Numbered from the stretch's first letter, positions 42,878-52,506 are shown. The stretch: 64,000 nt of DNA from Bacteroidota bacterium (GCA_013298895.1 JAAFJM010000010.1:1-64000), one strand, 5' to 3'. Program-made: numbers and translations. Notes: generated by a model not told the origin, from the sequence alone.

Positions 42878-45313
42878 ATGAAAATAAGTTATAACTGGTT
42901 AAAAGATATTATTGATATAAATTCAACTCCTAACGAAGTGAGCCAAATGCTTACTGGTTGCGGATTAGAGGTAGAACATGTTGAAAATTACCAAAGCATT
43001 AAAGGTGGTTTAGACGGCATTGTTATTGGCTTTGTTAGAGAAAGAGAAAAACATCCAAATGCCGACAAATTAAGTGTTTGTAAAGTTGATATTGGCACAG
43101 GCGAAGATAAACAAATTGTTTGTGGAGCACCCAATGTGGCCGCTGGTCAAAAAGTATTGGTGGCAACAGTTGGAGCAACTTTATACCCAAGCAAAGGCGA
43201 ACCATTCAAAATCAGTAAATCAAAAATTAGAGGCGAAGTAAGCGAAGGAATGATTTGTGCTGAGGATGAAATTGGTTTAGGCGAAAGTCATGATGGTATT
43301 TTAATTTTACCCGAAAACTACGAAGTAGGAAAACCTGCATCTGAATATTTTAAAGTTTATAACGATTTTGTTTTTGAAATAGGCTTAACAGCCAATAGAG
43401 GCGATGCTGCTAGTCATTTAGGTACAGCTAGAGACTTAAGGGCAATTACAAAGTGCGAAGTGAGAAGTGTGGATTTCGAAGTGCCGTCCATAAATAGCAG
43501 CCAGCAGCCAGTAGCCGTGACCATAGAAGATACCAAAGGTTGCAAACGTTACACTGGATTGAGCATTTCAAATATTGAAGTTAAACCTTCGCCTGAATGG
43601 ATGCAAAACAGATTGCGCGCCATTGGTATTAGCCCTATTAACAATATTGTGGATGCTACCAATTATGTTTTACATGAATTAGGACAACCTTTACATGCTT
43701 TTGATGCTGATAAAATTAAAGGCAATCAAATAATAGTGAAAAAAGCCGTAGCTGGCGGTAAATTTACTACTTTAGATAAAACAGAACGTACCTTAAAAGG
43801 ACACGAATGCATGATTTGTGATTCAGAAAAACCTTTGGCATTAGCGGGTGTTTTTGGTGGATTAGATTCTGGAATTTCGGATACAACCAAAAATATATTT
43901 TTAGAAAGCGCCTATTTTGATGCAGCAACCATTAGAAAAGCTGCAAAAGCACATGGTTTGAGTACCGATGCAAGTTTTAGATATGAAAGAGGAACTGACC
44001 CTAATATAACCGAAATAGCCTTAAAACGCGTTGCTAATTTAATTATTGAAATAGCTGGTGGTAATATTAGTTCAGCAATTATTGATATTTATCCAACCAA
44101 AATTGAAAATACAGTTATTGAATTTTCTTTGACCAAATCAAATCAATTAATTGGAAAAGAAATTGAAAAAGAGAGAGTCACACAGATTTTAACTGCTTTA
44201 GATATTGAAATAGTAGCTGATAAAGGTGATGTATTAACTATTTCAATTCCTCCTTATCGTTCTGATGTTACTAGACCTGCCGATGTTACTGAAGAAATTT
44301 TGCGTATTTATGGTTTAAACAATATTGAAATTGGGAATGATATTAAATCAACTATTTCGTACAACGAAACTGAACAAAAAGTTAAACTTAAAAATAATTT
44401 AGCTGATTATTTAAGCGCAAATGGTTTTAACGAAATTGCTACCAATACCCTAACAAAATCGGCTTATTACAGCGAGGATGAATTGCAAAATGCAGTTAAA
44501 ATGTTGAATCCGTTAAGCAGCGATTTAGACATTATGCGTTTAAATATGTTGCCAAGTGTTTTAGAGGCTTTGCAATACAATAATAACCGTAAATTAAGCA
44601 ATTTAAAGTTTTATGAGTTTGGCAAAACTTACTTTAAAGGCAATAAAACCGAAGCTGGTGGAATTAATTTACTAGAAAATTATGTGGAGCAATCGCACCT
44701 AGTTTTAGCCATGACAGGTTCTACTGAAAACGAAAATTGGAATCAAAATAACAAGCAAGCTAACTATTATATTATTAAAGGATTTGTTCAAAATATTTTA
44801 GCTAAAAGTAAATTAACTAAATTGGAGTTGGTGTTAACTGAAAATGTCAATTTTGATTATGCTGTAGCGGTAAATTACAAGCAAAAACAAATTGCTGTAA
44901 TGGGAACTGTAAATCAAAAATTAGCTGATAAATTTGATTTAAATGCACCTGTTTTTTATGCTGATATCAATGTAGATTTATTAGTAGAATTAAACAAAAA
45001 CGAAAAAACTACCATTAAGTTAGTTCCAGCGTTTCCAGCCGTTAGGCGCGATTTAGCTTTGTTGATTGATGATGCAATTAATTATGCTCAATTAGAAAAA
45101 ATCGCAGTAAAAACAGATAGTAATTTAATCAAGCAAGTAAATGTTTTTGATGTATACAAAGGTGATAAAATAGAAAGCGGTAAAAAAAGTTACGCTTTAA
45201 GTTTTATGCTGCAAGATGAAAACAAAACCTTAACCGAAGATGAAATTGATTCGGTTATGAAAAAATTAATTAAGAACTTTGAAAAAGAAGTTGGAGCTAG
45301 TTTAAGAGCATAA
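42878..45313 (+). CDS. pheT: Phenylalanine--tRNA ligase beta subunit
   Basis: The 811-residue subunit of the alpha2-beta2 synthetase. The N-terminal tRNA-binding (EMAP-like) domain (about 40-155) has HPNADKLSVCKVDIG and CGAPNVAAGQ. The B3/B4 editing domain (about 210-385) contains NNIVDATNYVLHELGQPLHAFD. B5 follows (about 400-480, PPYRSDVTRPADVTEEILRIYG), then the catalytic-like core and a C-terminal anticodon-binding FDX-ACB domain (PAVRRDLALLIDD). pheS is not in the window. Confidence 0.96.
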   Translation: MKISYNWLKDIIDINSTPNEVSQMLTGCGLEVEHVENYQSIKGGLDGIVIGFVREREKHPNADKLSVCKVDIGTGEDKQIVCGAPNVAAGQKVLVATVGATLYPSKGEPFKISKSKIRGEVSEGMICAEDEIGLGESHDGILILPENYEVGKPASEYFKVYNDFVFEIGLTANRGDAASHLGTARDLRAITKCEVRSVDFEVPSINSSQQPVAVTIEDTKGCKRYTGLSISNIEVKPSPEWMQNRLRAIGISPINNIVDATNYVLHELGQPLHAFDADKIKGNQIIVKKAVAGGKFTTLDKTERTLKGHECMICDSEKPLALAGVFGGLDSGISDTTKNIFLESAYFDAATIRKAAKAHGLSTDASFRYERGTDPNITEIALKRVANLIIEIAGGNISSAIIDIYPTKIENTVIEFSLTKSNQLIGKEIEKERVTQILTALDIEIVADKGDVLTISIPPYRSDVTRPADVTEEILRIYGLNNIEIGNDIKSTISYNETEQKVKLKNNLADYLSANGFNEIATNTLTKSAYYSEDELQNAVKMLNPLSSDLDIMRLNMLPSVLEALQYNNNRKLSNLKFYEFGKTYFKGNKTEAGGINLLENYVEQSHLVLAMTGSTENENWNQNNKQANYYIIKGFVQNILAKSKLTKLELVLTENVNFDYAVAVNYKQKQIAVMGTVNQKLADKFDLNAPVFYADINVDLLVELNKNEKTTIKLVPAFPAVRRDLALLIDDAINYAQLEKIAVKTDSNLIKQVNVFDVYKGDKIESGKKSYALSFMLQDENKTLTEDEIDSVMKKLIKNFEKEVGASLRA

Positions 45314-45333
45314 AATTTATTGAAAACTGAAAA

Positions 45334-45624
45334 ATGAATCAAAATTCATTGTTAACAACTGAAATAAAACTGAAAGTTTTAAAGCTGCTAGCGCAAAATA
45401 AAAAATTGAGCATTAGCAATATGGAGTTAAAAAATGAAAACGAGGAATTAAAAAAATTTATACAAAATCAAAAAAATAGTATAGAACAGTTAGAAGATAA
45501 CAATAAAATTATTAAACTTGCGAGTGAAATGCATTTATCGGATTTAGAAAAAAAACAGTTGAAAACAGAATTAACTGAAAAAATAAAACTAATAGATGAA
45601 TGTATAAAAATGTTAAGCACTTAA
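45334..45624 (+). CDS. Small coiled-coil protein between pheT and zapA
   Basis: A 96-residue, highly charged protein: a long helix with heptads (about 28-60, KNENEELKKFIQNQKNSIEQLEDNN) and a second helix at the end. It lies 20 bases after pheT and 13 before zapA, so it is in the same transcript. Position and coiled coil suggest a ZapA/ZapB-like division accessory, which is inference. Confidence 0.7.
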   Translation: MNQNSLLTTEIKLKVLKLLAQNKKLSISNMELKNENEELKKFIQNQKNSIEQLEDNNKIIKLASEMHLSDLEKKQLKTELTEKIKLIDECIKMLST

Positions 45625-45637
45625 ATTACTTAACAGT

Positions 45638-45925
45638 TTGAACGAAATATCAATAAATATCAGTATAGCTGGGCGTAAATATCCGCTAACCATTGCCGCA
45701 AGCGATGAGCAAAATATTAGGGCTATAAGCAAAATGATAAACGAAAAAGTGCAAGCCTATGGCGAACAGTTTTCGTTAAAAGATAACCAAGATGCATTGG
45801 CCATGTTCGCTTTAGAAATAGCTGCCGAGTATCAAAAAATAAGTTTGCAATTGGAAGCAAACACGGAGCAAACAAACAAAGAATTGCTTGAAATAAAGCA
45901 ACTATTGGCTTCTGTTCAACTGTAA
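45638..45925 (+). CDS. zapA: Cell division protein ZapA
   Basis: A 95-residue FtsZ-ring-stabilising protein from a TTG start. The N-terminal beta-hairpin ISINISIAGRKYPLTIAASDEQNIRAISKMINEKV is followed by a helix AMFALEIAAEYQKIS and a terminal coiled coil, the standard ZapA order. Next comes rny after 90 bases, an arrangement typical for Bacteroidota. Confidence 0.9.
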   Translation: MNEISINISIAGRKYPLTIAASDEQNIRAISKMINEKVQAYGEQFSLKDNQDALAMFALEIAAEYQKISLQLEANTEQTNKELLEIKQLLASVQL

Positions 45926-46015
45926 AAGCTAGTTTTAGCTGTTTAACTTTATTAATTGTAACTAATTGTTACTGTTGATGTTATGAATTAAAACAAAAAG
46001 TTAAACCAAAAACAA

Positions 46016-47557
46016 ATGGAAATTTATTTAGTAGTAATTATTGCTATGCTTACATTTGGTGGAGGAGCTGTTATTGCATTTATTGTAAATAATAATTTGC
46101 TAAAAAACAAAGCTAACACCCTAATTAAAGACGCAGAAGCACAAGCCGAAATTAACAAAAAGAAAAAAGAGCTTGAAGCCAAAGAACGATTTATTCAGTT
46201 AAAATCGGAACATGAAAAAGAAGTAAACAAACGCAACAGCGAAATTGCTCAAAACGAGAACAGACTAAAGCAAGTTGAAAACAGTTTAAAGCAAAAAACG
46301 GAAGCTGCAACAAAAAAAGATGCTGAATTAGAACAAATCAAGCAAACTTTAACAAAACAACAAGAAACAGTAAAGTTAAAACAACAAGAAGCCGAAAAAG
46401 CATTATTAAACCAACAAAAGCAATTAGAGAAAATTGCTGGTTTAACTGCCGAAGAAGCTAAAAAACAATTGGTTGAAACTTTAACAGATCAAGCAAGAAC
46501 TGAAGCCTTAAGTAGGGTTAAAGATATTGTTGACGAGGCTAAATTAACAGCTAATAAAGAAGCTAAAAAAATTATTTTAGGAACTATTCAACGTACTGCA
46601 GCGGAACATGCTATTGAAAATGCAATCTCTGTATTTAATATTGAAAGCGATGAATTAAAAGGCCGTATTATCGGTAGAGAAGGAAGAAATATCAGAGCAT
46701 TGGAAGCAGCAACAGGTGTTGAATTTATTGTTGATGATACCCCTGAAGCAATTATTCTTTCATGTTTTGATCCCATCAGACGTGAAATTGCTCGTTTGGC
46801 GATTCACCGCTTGGTTACCGATGGACGTATTCACCCTGCACGTATCGAAGAAGTAGTTGCTAAAACTAAAAAACAAATTGAAGACGAAATTGTAGAAATA
46901 GGTGAACGTACTTGTATTGATTTAGGAATTCATGGTTTACACCCTGAATTGATAAGAATGGTTGGTAGAATGAAATACAGAAGTAGTTATGGCCAAAATC
47001 TATTAATGCACAGTAGAGAAGTAGCAAACTTATGTGCTACCATGGCAGCCGAATTAGGCTTAAATGTAAAATTAGCTAAACGTGCCGGTTTATTACACGA
47101 TATTGGTAAAGTGCCAGATGACGATGCAGAAACTCCACATGCATTATTGGGTATGAAACTAGCCGAAAAATATAAAGAACATCCCGAAGTAGTAAACGCT
47201 ATTGGAGCCCATCATGATGAAATAGAGATGACAAGTATGTTATCGCCAATTGTTCAAGCTTGTGATGCCATAAGTGGCGCAAGACCAGGTGCAAGACGTG
47301 AAGATACTGAAAACTACATGAAGCGCTTAAAAACCTTAGAAGATATGGCTTTAAGTTTCAAAGGTGTAGAAAAAGCATTTGCAATTCAAGCAGGACGCGA
47401 ATTACGTGTAATGGTTGAAAGCGAAAAAGTTACTGATGAAGAATCAGAAATGATTTCATTACAATTATCTAACCGTATTCAAACTGAAATGACTTATCCA
47501 GGTCAGATTAAAGTAACTGTTATACGCGAAAGAAGAGCAGTAAATTATGCTAAATAA
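46016..47557 (+). CDS. rny: Ribonuclease Y
   Basis: A 513-residue membrane-anchored endoribonuclease that starts mRNA decay. One N-terminal transmembrane helix is followed by a coiled coil (about 30-160) and a KH domain (about 205-270; [31 protein letters not shown]). The HD domain (about 330-425) has [20 protein letters not shown] and [11 protein letters not shown]. Its stop overlaps the start of the LolA-like gene, and a strong terminator lies just downstream. Confidence 0.96.
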   Translation: MEIYLVVIIAMLTFGGGAVIAFIVNNNLLKNKANTLIKDAEAQAEINKKKKELEAKERFIQLKSEHEKEVNKRNSEIAQNENRLKQVENSLKQKTEAATKKDAELEQIKQTLTKQQETVKLKQQEAEKALLNQQKQLEKIAGLTAEEAKKQLVETLTDQARTEALSRVKDIVDEAKLTANKEAKKIILGTIQRTAAEHAIENAISVFNIESDELKGRIIGREGRNIRALEAATGVEFIVDDTPEAIILSCFDPIRREIARLAIHRLVTDGRIHPARIEEVVAKTKKQIEDEIVEIGERTCIDLGIHGLHPELIRMVGRMKYRSSYGQNLLMHSREVANLCATMAAELGLNVKLAKRAGLLHDIGKVPDDDAETPHALLGMKLAEKYKEHPEVVNAIGAHHDEIEMTSMLSPIVQACDAISGARPGARREDTENYMKRLKTLEDMALSFKGVEKAFAIQAGRELRVMVESEKVTDEESEMISLQLSNRIQTEMTYPGQIKVTVIRERRAVNYAK

Positions 47558-48305
47558 TAAAATACAACTAATAATTTTCAAAAACTGTAAGCACTTAAAA
47601 CTGCTTACAGTTTTTTTAGTTTTGATGCTATTTAGTTTTAAAACAGCTAACGAAAACTTTGAAAAAATTAGTGTTACTATGCAAAGTAAAAAATCGGCTA
47701 AAGGCAAACTAATTGTAACAAATGCCGATATTTTTTACAATGTAGATGGCAAAATGGTTACACATGTTTTATCACCAATTGAAACAATAGTAATTAATAA
47801 CTCTAAAGGCGATTTAAGTATTTATAATCCATCAGAAAATTCTGTTTATAAAGATTTTAACTATATGCAAAGTACAGAAACATCAACTCTATACTATTTT
47901 TTAAAAGATAAAAACAATGAATTGGGACTTCGTAGTTTAGGTTTTACATTAAAAGGCACCAAATTTGAAAATGGTTATATGATTACAACTTGGATGCCTT
48001 CCACTAATTATATGAAACTTTTTAGTGCAGTTGAATTAGTTTACCAGCAAGGAAAACCAGTTTTCACTAAGTTCATAAACAATAAAAATCAAGTTATTAA
48101 ACGCAGCTATTATTACAATTATTCAAAAGTGTTCAATATCAATTTTCCATTGGCAATTACTCATATAAATTATTTTGAAAATGGCGATTCAACAGTAGAA
48201 AAAACAGTTTTTTCAAATGTTAAAGTAAATGGAAATGTAAGTAGTTCGTATCTAGATTTTACTATTCCATCTAATGCAAAATTGATAAAAATTGAGAAAA
48301 AATGA
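47547..48305 (+). CDS. LolA-like exported protein
   Basis: A 252-residue protein. The N-terminus [22 protein letters not shown] is a signal-peptide-like helix. The mature part ([44 protein letters not shown]) has the half-barrel strand pattern of outer-membrane lipoprotein carriers (LolA fold). The start at 47547 lies within the rny stop region, and the segment encoding the signal peptide contains a perfect terminator hairpin. A start at 47622 or 47625 would avoid the hairpin but destroy the signal. It ends with a 4-base overlap onto yidD. Confidence 0.65.
   Translation: MLNNKIQLIIFKNCKHLKLLTVFLVLMLFSFKTANENFEKISVTMQSKKSAKGKLIVTNADIFYNVDGKMVTHVLSPIETIVINNSKGDLSIYNPSENSVYKDFNYMQSTETSTLYYFLKDKNNELGLRSLGFTLKGTKFENGYMITTWMPSTNYMKLFSAVELVYQQGKPVFTKFINNKNQVIKRSYYYNYSKVFNINFPLAITHINYFENGDSTVEKTVFSNVKVNGNVSSSYLDFTIPSNAKLIKIEKK
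47580..47617 (+). terminator. Terminator of rny inside the LolA-like coding region
   Basis: Stem AAAACTGTAAGCA / TGCTTACAGTTTT, 13 bp without mismatch, 8-base loop, then a run of seven T (some within the stem's end). It begins 23 bases after the rny stop. The strand also encodes part of the next protein's signal peptide. Confidence 0.8.
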
Positions 48306-48739
48306 AATTTTTACTACTTACATGCTTGATGATTTTTATAAAAACTACTGTATTTGGGCAAATAGCTAAATCAGATTTGTTTTTAATTAAAGAAAAAAAC
48401 GAAAGTATAATAATTAAAAAAAATATCAGAGAATATACCAATTTAAGTAAGAATAAATGGCAAGTATATAACCCAATAAATTTAACATTTTCAGGACTTA
48501 TGTTTTTTTATCAAAATGTACTTTCAAGTCAAGTAAATGCCGGTTGTATTTATTCGCCCTCATGCAGCGAATTTTCAAAACAATGTATAAAAAAACATGG
48601 ACTTGTTAAAGGCATTTTTTTATCAGCCGATAGGGTTCAAAGATGCAATAGAATAACAGCCTTAGGATTGAATATTAAAAATTTAAATTCTCAATTTAAG
48701 TTTCCTGACAATCCAGAAGAATATAGTTGTAAACACTGA
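48302..48739 (+). CDS. yidD: YidD-family protein with a signal peptide
   Basis: A 145-residue protein. The central region NPINLTFSGLMFFYQNVLSSQVNAGCIYSPSCSEFSKQCIKKHG, with GIFLSADRVQRCN, is the YidD (membrane insertion efficiency factor) domain with its conserved Cys, Pro and Arg. Ordinary YidD is about 70-85 residues and cytoplasmic/membrane-peripheral. This one has an added N-terminal signal peptide ([20 protein letters not shown]) and a spacer, so the domain is predicted outside the inner membrane. It overlaps both neighbours (ATGA and TGATG). Confidence 0.85.
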   Translation: MKFLLLTCLMIFIKTTVFGQIAKSDLFLIKEKNESIIIKKNIREYTNLSKNKWQVYNPINLTFSGLMFFYQNVLSSQVNAGCIYSPSCSEFSKQCIKKHGLVKGIFLSADRVQRCNRITALGLNIKNLNSQFKFPDNPEEYSCKH

Positions 48740-49593
48740 TGAACATTAGATTCAAAATATTTTTCTTGCTATTTATCGCGGGTTTATATTCCAAAGCCCA
48801 AAGCCAATTTGATTATACTTTTTATAAAAATTTAATCAATCAAAAGGAACAAGATTTAGCTCTTCTTTATTTAAATAATGCATTATCCGTAAATAGCCTT
48901 ATACAAAAAGATAGCATTCATTATTTAAAGGGAATTCAATTTTATGAAAAAAAACAATTTGATTCCTCAGAAATAAATTTTCAAAAAATAAGTAATTCAT
49001 CCCCAACTTTTAATCACGCTAAGTTGGTTCAAGTTATTGCTTTAAGCTTTTTAAACCAGCCCGAATTAGCTATTTCTAAAAGTTTAAATGCTGTTTCAAA
49101 TAGCGATACCGTGATTAAACAAATAAAAATATTATTACTTGCTTCAAATGCAATTATTCATAAAAACTATTCAAGTTATGATTCTTTAATTTTACAAATA
49201 AATGATTCATTGTATATTTATAACTCATTACAAACTACTTTAAACAAATGGAGTAAAAAAAGAACTCAAAAAGTGAAAAGTGGTTTTGTGGCAGGAATAT
49301 TTTCGGCAGTTGTACCTGGTTTAGGAAAAGTTTATGCAGGTAAAGGTTTTGATGGCCTTAGTACGTTTTTTACACATGTACCTTTGGTATTTATACTTAA
49401 TGAAAGTTTACAAAATTCAGGTGTAAACTCTGGTAGATTTATAACATTCGCATCTATAACATCCTTATTTTATATTGGAAATATTTTAACAAGTTATCAT
49501 GATGTAAAATTAAGTAGAAAGGAGGTTGATTTTGAAAGGAAAAATGAAGTACTGCTTCAGTGTAATATTATGCTGCGCAACTATTTTAATTAA
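48739..49593 (+). CDS. Exported TPR-like protein with C-terminal membrane segments, paralog 1
   Basis: A 284-residue protein. A signal peptide ends near KAQS (residue 22). Helical TPR-like repeats fill about 25-170, then a membrane part starts with SGFVAGIFSAVVPGLGKVYAGKGFDGLSTFF (about 185-215) and two more hydrophobic helices. The P-G-x-G-x-x-Y-x-G-K motif is shared with the next gene and is reminiscent of TM2-type glycine motifs. Starts on the last base of the yidD stop. Function unknown. Confidence 0.7.
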   Translation: MNIRFKIFFLLFIAGLYSKAQSQFDYTFYKNLINQKEQDLALLYLNNALSVNSLIQKDSIHYLKGIQFYEKKQFDSSEINFQKISNSSPTFNHAKLVQVIALSFLNQPELAISKSLNAVSNSDTVIKQIKILLLASNAIIHKNYSSYDSLILQINDSLYIYNSLQTTLNKWSKKRTQKVKSGFVAGIFSAVVPGLGKVYAGKGFDGLSTFFTHVPLVFILNESLQNSGVNSGRFITFASITSLFYIGNILTSYHDVKLSRKEVDFERKNEVLLQCNIMLRNYFN

Positions 49594-50356
49594 TGCACAA
49601 AGCAATAATTTAAACAATTTACAAACTGAACTAGCATATGAGCAAAAAATTTTTAAGAACATAAATAACTTAGACAGTTTAAATATACTTTTTTTCAAAA
49701 AAGCTATTTATCTAAAGGAGCAAAAAAAATATGGTAAAGCCATACAAACATTGAATAGAATTAATGAAAACGATTTATCAGATTCAAGTAAATTTAGACT
49801 TTACTATGAGCAAGCCATATTGAATTATTTAACCAATAATTACAATGAAGTTGAATTAAATTTAAATAAAACCAAATACTTCATTAGTGATACTACTTTT
49901 CATAATAAACTAACTTTACTAGAAATACTTAATTTAAACAATTTACAAAGATGGGGGGAAAGTAAAGTTCTACTAATTTCTGAGTTAAAAAATAAAAGTG
50001 ATAGTAACATAATAAATGAATGGTATAAACAAGCATTAAGCTTGAAATTAAAAAAAGTAAAAACTGCCCAAACATTACAAACCTTTTTACCAGGAACTGG
50101 CCATGTTTATGTTGGAAAAACTACACATGGAATTATAAATGCAGGTTTAATTTTATCGGGTTTAACTTGGGGAGCTTACAACTTTTATTATGGTTATTAT
50201 GTAACAGGAGTTTTTACAGGTTTCTTTATTTCGTATGTTTTTTATTCAGGTGGTATTGCTTATGCCATAAATAACGTTGGGAAATATAATACAATGAAGA
50301 TTAATCAGATTAACAGTGATTTAAATAAAAAAATTATTGAAATTTTAGAACCATAA
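49544..50356 (+). CDS. Exported TPR-like protein with C-terminal membrane segments, paralog 2
   Basis: A 270-residue protein from the ATG at 49544 (signal MKYCFSVILCCATILINAQ), overlapping the previous gene by 50 bases in another frame. TPR-like helices (about 20-175) are followed by TLQTFLPGTGHVYVGKTTHGIINAGL and three hydrophobic helices. Layout and the PGxGxxYxGK motif match paralog 1, so the pair arose by duplication. Last gene of the operon, followed by a terminator. Confidence 0.7.
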   Translation: MKYCFSVILCCATILINAQSNNLNNLQTELAYEQKIFKNINNLDSLNILFFKKAIYLKEQKKYGKAIQTLNRINENDLSDSSKFRLYYEQAILNYLTNNYNEVELNLNKTKYFISDTTFHNKLTLLEILNLNNLQRWGESKVLLISELKNKSDSNIINEWYKQALSLKLKKVKTAQTLQTFLPGTGHVYVGKTTHGIINAGLILSGLTWGAYNFYYGYYVTGVFTGFFISYVFYSGGIAYAINNVGKYNTMKINQINSDLNKKIIEILEP

Positions 50357-50392
50357 AAAAGCCCAATCAATAAATTTGATTGGGCTTTTTTA
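50355..50392 (+). terminator. Bidirectional terminator between the YidD operon and the TM2 genes
   Basis: Stem AAAAAAGCCCAATCAA / TTGATTGGGCTTTTTT with a 5-base loop. Symmetrical A/T flanks serve both converging transcripts. Confidence 0.9.
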
Positions 50393-50410
50393 TTTTGTAG
50401 TTAATTAAAA

Positions 50411-50836
50411 CTACCACATAAAGAATTTAGTATTATCCTCGTATTTTCCAATGTCGTTTTTAATTGCTCCTACTAATAAAACAACCCAATCAACAAAAGG
50501 AACAATTCCAAAAATTCCACCACATGTTAAAATGTAACCAATACCAGTTAAAGTAGCTGTACCTAAGTAAAAACGGTGAATACCTAATTGACCAATTATG
50601 GTACATAAAGCAAATGCAACCCAAGCATTGGCACCACCTGTAACTTTAGCTTGTTCAGTTGGAACATTAGGTAAAATTGAATTTACATAATCTAATGTAA
50701 CTGGGGCAGCATCGCAAGAAGCAAAAACAGCCTCTACAGCATTGTCGTTAATTACATAATTTTCAGCTTTTACTGAAGTTGTGCCAGCAATAACCATTAC
50801 TGCTAAAACACTAAAAATAGTTAAGATTTTTTTCAT
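50411..50836 (-). CDS. Exported TM2-domain protein, copy 1
   Basis: A 141-residue protein. Signal peptide of about 24 residues, a short linker, then a TM2 domain: KVTGGANAWVAFALCTIIGQLGIHRFYLG and a second helix IFGIVPFVDWVVLLVGAI joined by a short turn with the DRF-like HRFYLG motif. Very similar to the gene 65 bp upstream on the same strand, a tandem duplication. TM2 proteins have no settled bacterial function. Confidence 0.8.
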   Translation of the reverse strand: MKKILTIFSVLAVMVIAGTTSVKAENYVINDNAVEAVFASCDAAPVTLDYVNSILPNVPTEQAKVTGGANAWVAFALCTIIGQLGIHRFYLGTATLTGIGYILTCGGIFGIVPFVDWVVLLVGAIKNDIGKYEDNTKFFMW

Positions 50837-50901
50837 ATTCTTTTTTATAAATGAATTTGCAAAATATAAATTGAAATTGAAAAAACAAAAAAATAATTAA
50901 C

Positions 50902-51330
50902 TTACCACATCATAAATTTTGAATTGTCTTCATATTTACTTATATCATTATTAACTGCATTCGCTATTAACAACACAAACCAATCTATTGTGGGAATAAC
51001 TCCAAAGCATCCTCCACAAGTTAATATATAAGCGAACCCTGTAAAAGGATCTGTTCCCATATAAAACCTATGTATTCCAAGTGGACCCAGAAAGGTACAC
51101 AACGCAAAAGCAACCCAACCATTAGCATTTCCTGTAAGTTTAGCTTTTTCATTTGGAATATGAGGTAAAATTGAGTTAGCATAATCTAAGGTACCAGATG
51201 CAACATCGCAAGATGCAAAAACAGCTTCTACAGCATTGTCGTTGATTACATAGTTTTCAGCTTTTACTGAAGTTGTGCCAGCAATAACCATTACTGCTAA
51301 AGCACTAAAAATTCTTAAGATTTTTTTCAT
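50902..51330 (-). CDS. Exported TM2-domain protein, copy 2
   Basis: A 142-residue paralog of the gene at 50411. The first 40 residues are almost identical in both (MKKIL-IFS-LAVMVIAGTT, VKAENYVINDNAVEAVFASC), while the second halves have diverged (GIHRFYMGTDPFTGFAYILT). Both end KYEDN-KF-MW. It has its own candidate promoter and is the first of the pair. Confidence 0.8.
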   Translation of the reverse strand: MKKILRIFSALAVMVIAGTTSVKAENYVINDNAVEAVFASCDVASGTLDYANSILPHIPNEKAKLTGNANGWVAFALCTFLGPLGIHRFYMGTDPFTGFAYILTCGGCFGVIPTIDWFVLLIANAVNNDISKYEDNSKFMMW

Positions 51331-51347
51331 ATATTTAAATAATTTTG

Positions 51348-51377
51348 CAAATTAAATATTGCATTTAATAAAACAAA
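51348..51377 (-). promoter_or_regulatory. Candidate promoter of the TM2 pair
   Basis: On the minus strand TTTG (51377-51374), 19 bases, then TAATTTG (51354-51348), a one-base-short variant of TAnnTTTG. It ends 17 bases before the start codon. Confidence 0.4.
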
Positions 51378-51431
51378 CAACATGAAAAAAACATTTCAAC
51401 AAATAAACTAAATGTAATATAATAAATTTTA

Positions 51432-52433
51432 TTACCTAGCACTTGGAGCCACTTCCAAACTTTCAAATTCATTATTAAAGTATTTGTAATGCGCTGTCAT
51501 AGCAATCATTGCAGCATTATCAGTACAATATTCAAAAGCAGGAATAAAGGTTTTCCATTGGTATTTTTTTCCAGCATCTTCTATCGCTTTTCGTAAGCCA
51601 CTATTAGCCGAGACCCCACCTGCTAATGCAATATTTTTTATGCCTGTTTGTTTACTAGCTAAAACCAATTTTTTCATCAGATGAGTAACAATACTATGTT
51701 GTATAGATGCACATAAATTATCCCTATTCTCCTTAATAAAATTTTCGTTTTTAGCCATTTCATTTTTTAAGAAATATAAAAACGAAGTTTTTAAACCGCT
51801 AAAACTGTAGTCAAGTTCAGGAATATTGGGTTTAGCAAATTCATAAACCACATTTCCTTGTTGGGCATATTTATCAATTAATGGCCCACCAGGATAAGGT
51901 AAACTCAACATTTTTGCTGCTTTATCAAAAGCTTCGCCTGCCGCATCATCAATGGTTTTTCCTATAATTTCACTTTCAAAATAATTTTTAAAAACTGCAA
52001 TTTGTGTGTGACCACCACTTACGGTTAAGCATAAAAATGGAAAAAGAGGTTTAGGCTCGTCAATAAAATGAGCTAGAACATGCGCCTGCATATGGTTAAC
52101 TGCTATAAGCGGAATATTTAATGTTTGTGCTAAGGATTTTGCGAAACTACAACCAACCATTAATGAACCAATTAAACCTGGGTTTTGTGTAAATGCTATT
52201 GCGTTCAATTCAGATAATTGAATATTAGCTTGTTTTATGGCCACATCTAAAACAGGTACTATATTGGCTTGATGCGCCCTGCTGGCCAATTCTGGAACTA
52301 CACCACCATATTGTTCATGTACCTGTTGTCCTGCAACTACATTGCTTAATATTTTTCCATTTTTTATAATAGAAACAGCAGTATCATCGCAGCTTGATTC
52401 GATGGCAAGTATAGTAATATTGGTTAATGACAT
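51432..52433 (-). CDS. tsaD: tRNA N6-threonylcarbamoyltransferase TsaD
   Basis: Transfers the threonylcarbamoyl group to A37 of tRNA; its substrate is made by the Sua5-type protein at 2.2 kb. The 333-residue ASKHA protein has ILAIESSCDDTAVSI, QYGGVVPELASRAH, the metal-binding HMQAH motif and SGGHTQ, then AGGVSANSGLR. The frame also opens at a TTG at 52445, but the ATG at 52433 is the better start. Divergent from tamB. Confidence 0.95.
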   Translation of the reverse strand: MSLTNITILAIESSCDDTAVSIIKNGKILSNVVAGQQVHEQYGGVVPELASRAHQANIVPVLDVAIKQANIQLSELNAIAFTQNPGLIGSLMVGCSFAKSLAQTLNIPLIAVNHMQAHVLAHFIDEPKPLFPFLCLTVSGGHTQIAVFKNYFESEIIGKTIDDAAGEAFDKAAKMLSLPYPGGPLIDKYAQQGNVVYEFAKPNIPELDYSFSGLKTSFLYFLKNEMAKNENFIKENRDNLCASIQHSIVTHLMKKLVLASKQTGIKNIALAGGVSANSGLRKAIEDAGKKYQWKTFIPAFEYCTDNAAMIAMTAHYKYFNNEFESLEVAPSAR

Positions 52434-52487
52434 TTTATGGTTCAAAATTTGACAGGTGTAATTTATTCCAATCAGAATAAATTATTA

Positions 52488-52495
52488 TATATTTG
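52488..52495 (+). promoter_or_regulatory. Candidate -7 element of tamB
   Basis: TATATTTG, an exact TAnnTTTG, ends 11 bases before the TTG start of tamB, which would give a very short 5' leader. No convincing -33 box was found at the usual spacing. Confidence 0.35.
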
Positions 52496-52506
52496 GCAAA
52501 ACTACA

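Noticed and set aside
45926-46015. 6S RNA between zapA and rny
   Set aside because: The gap is only 90 bases and I see no long 6S-like stem with a central bubble.
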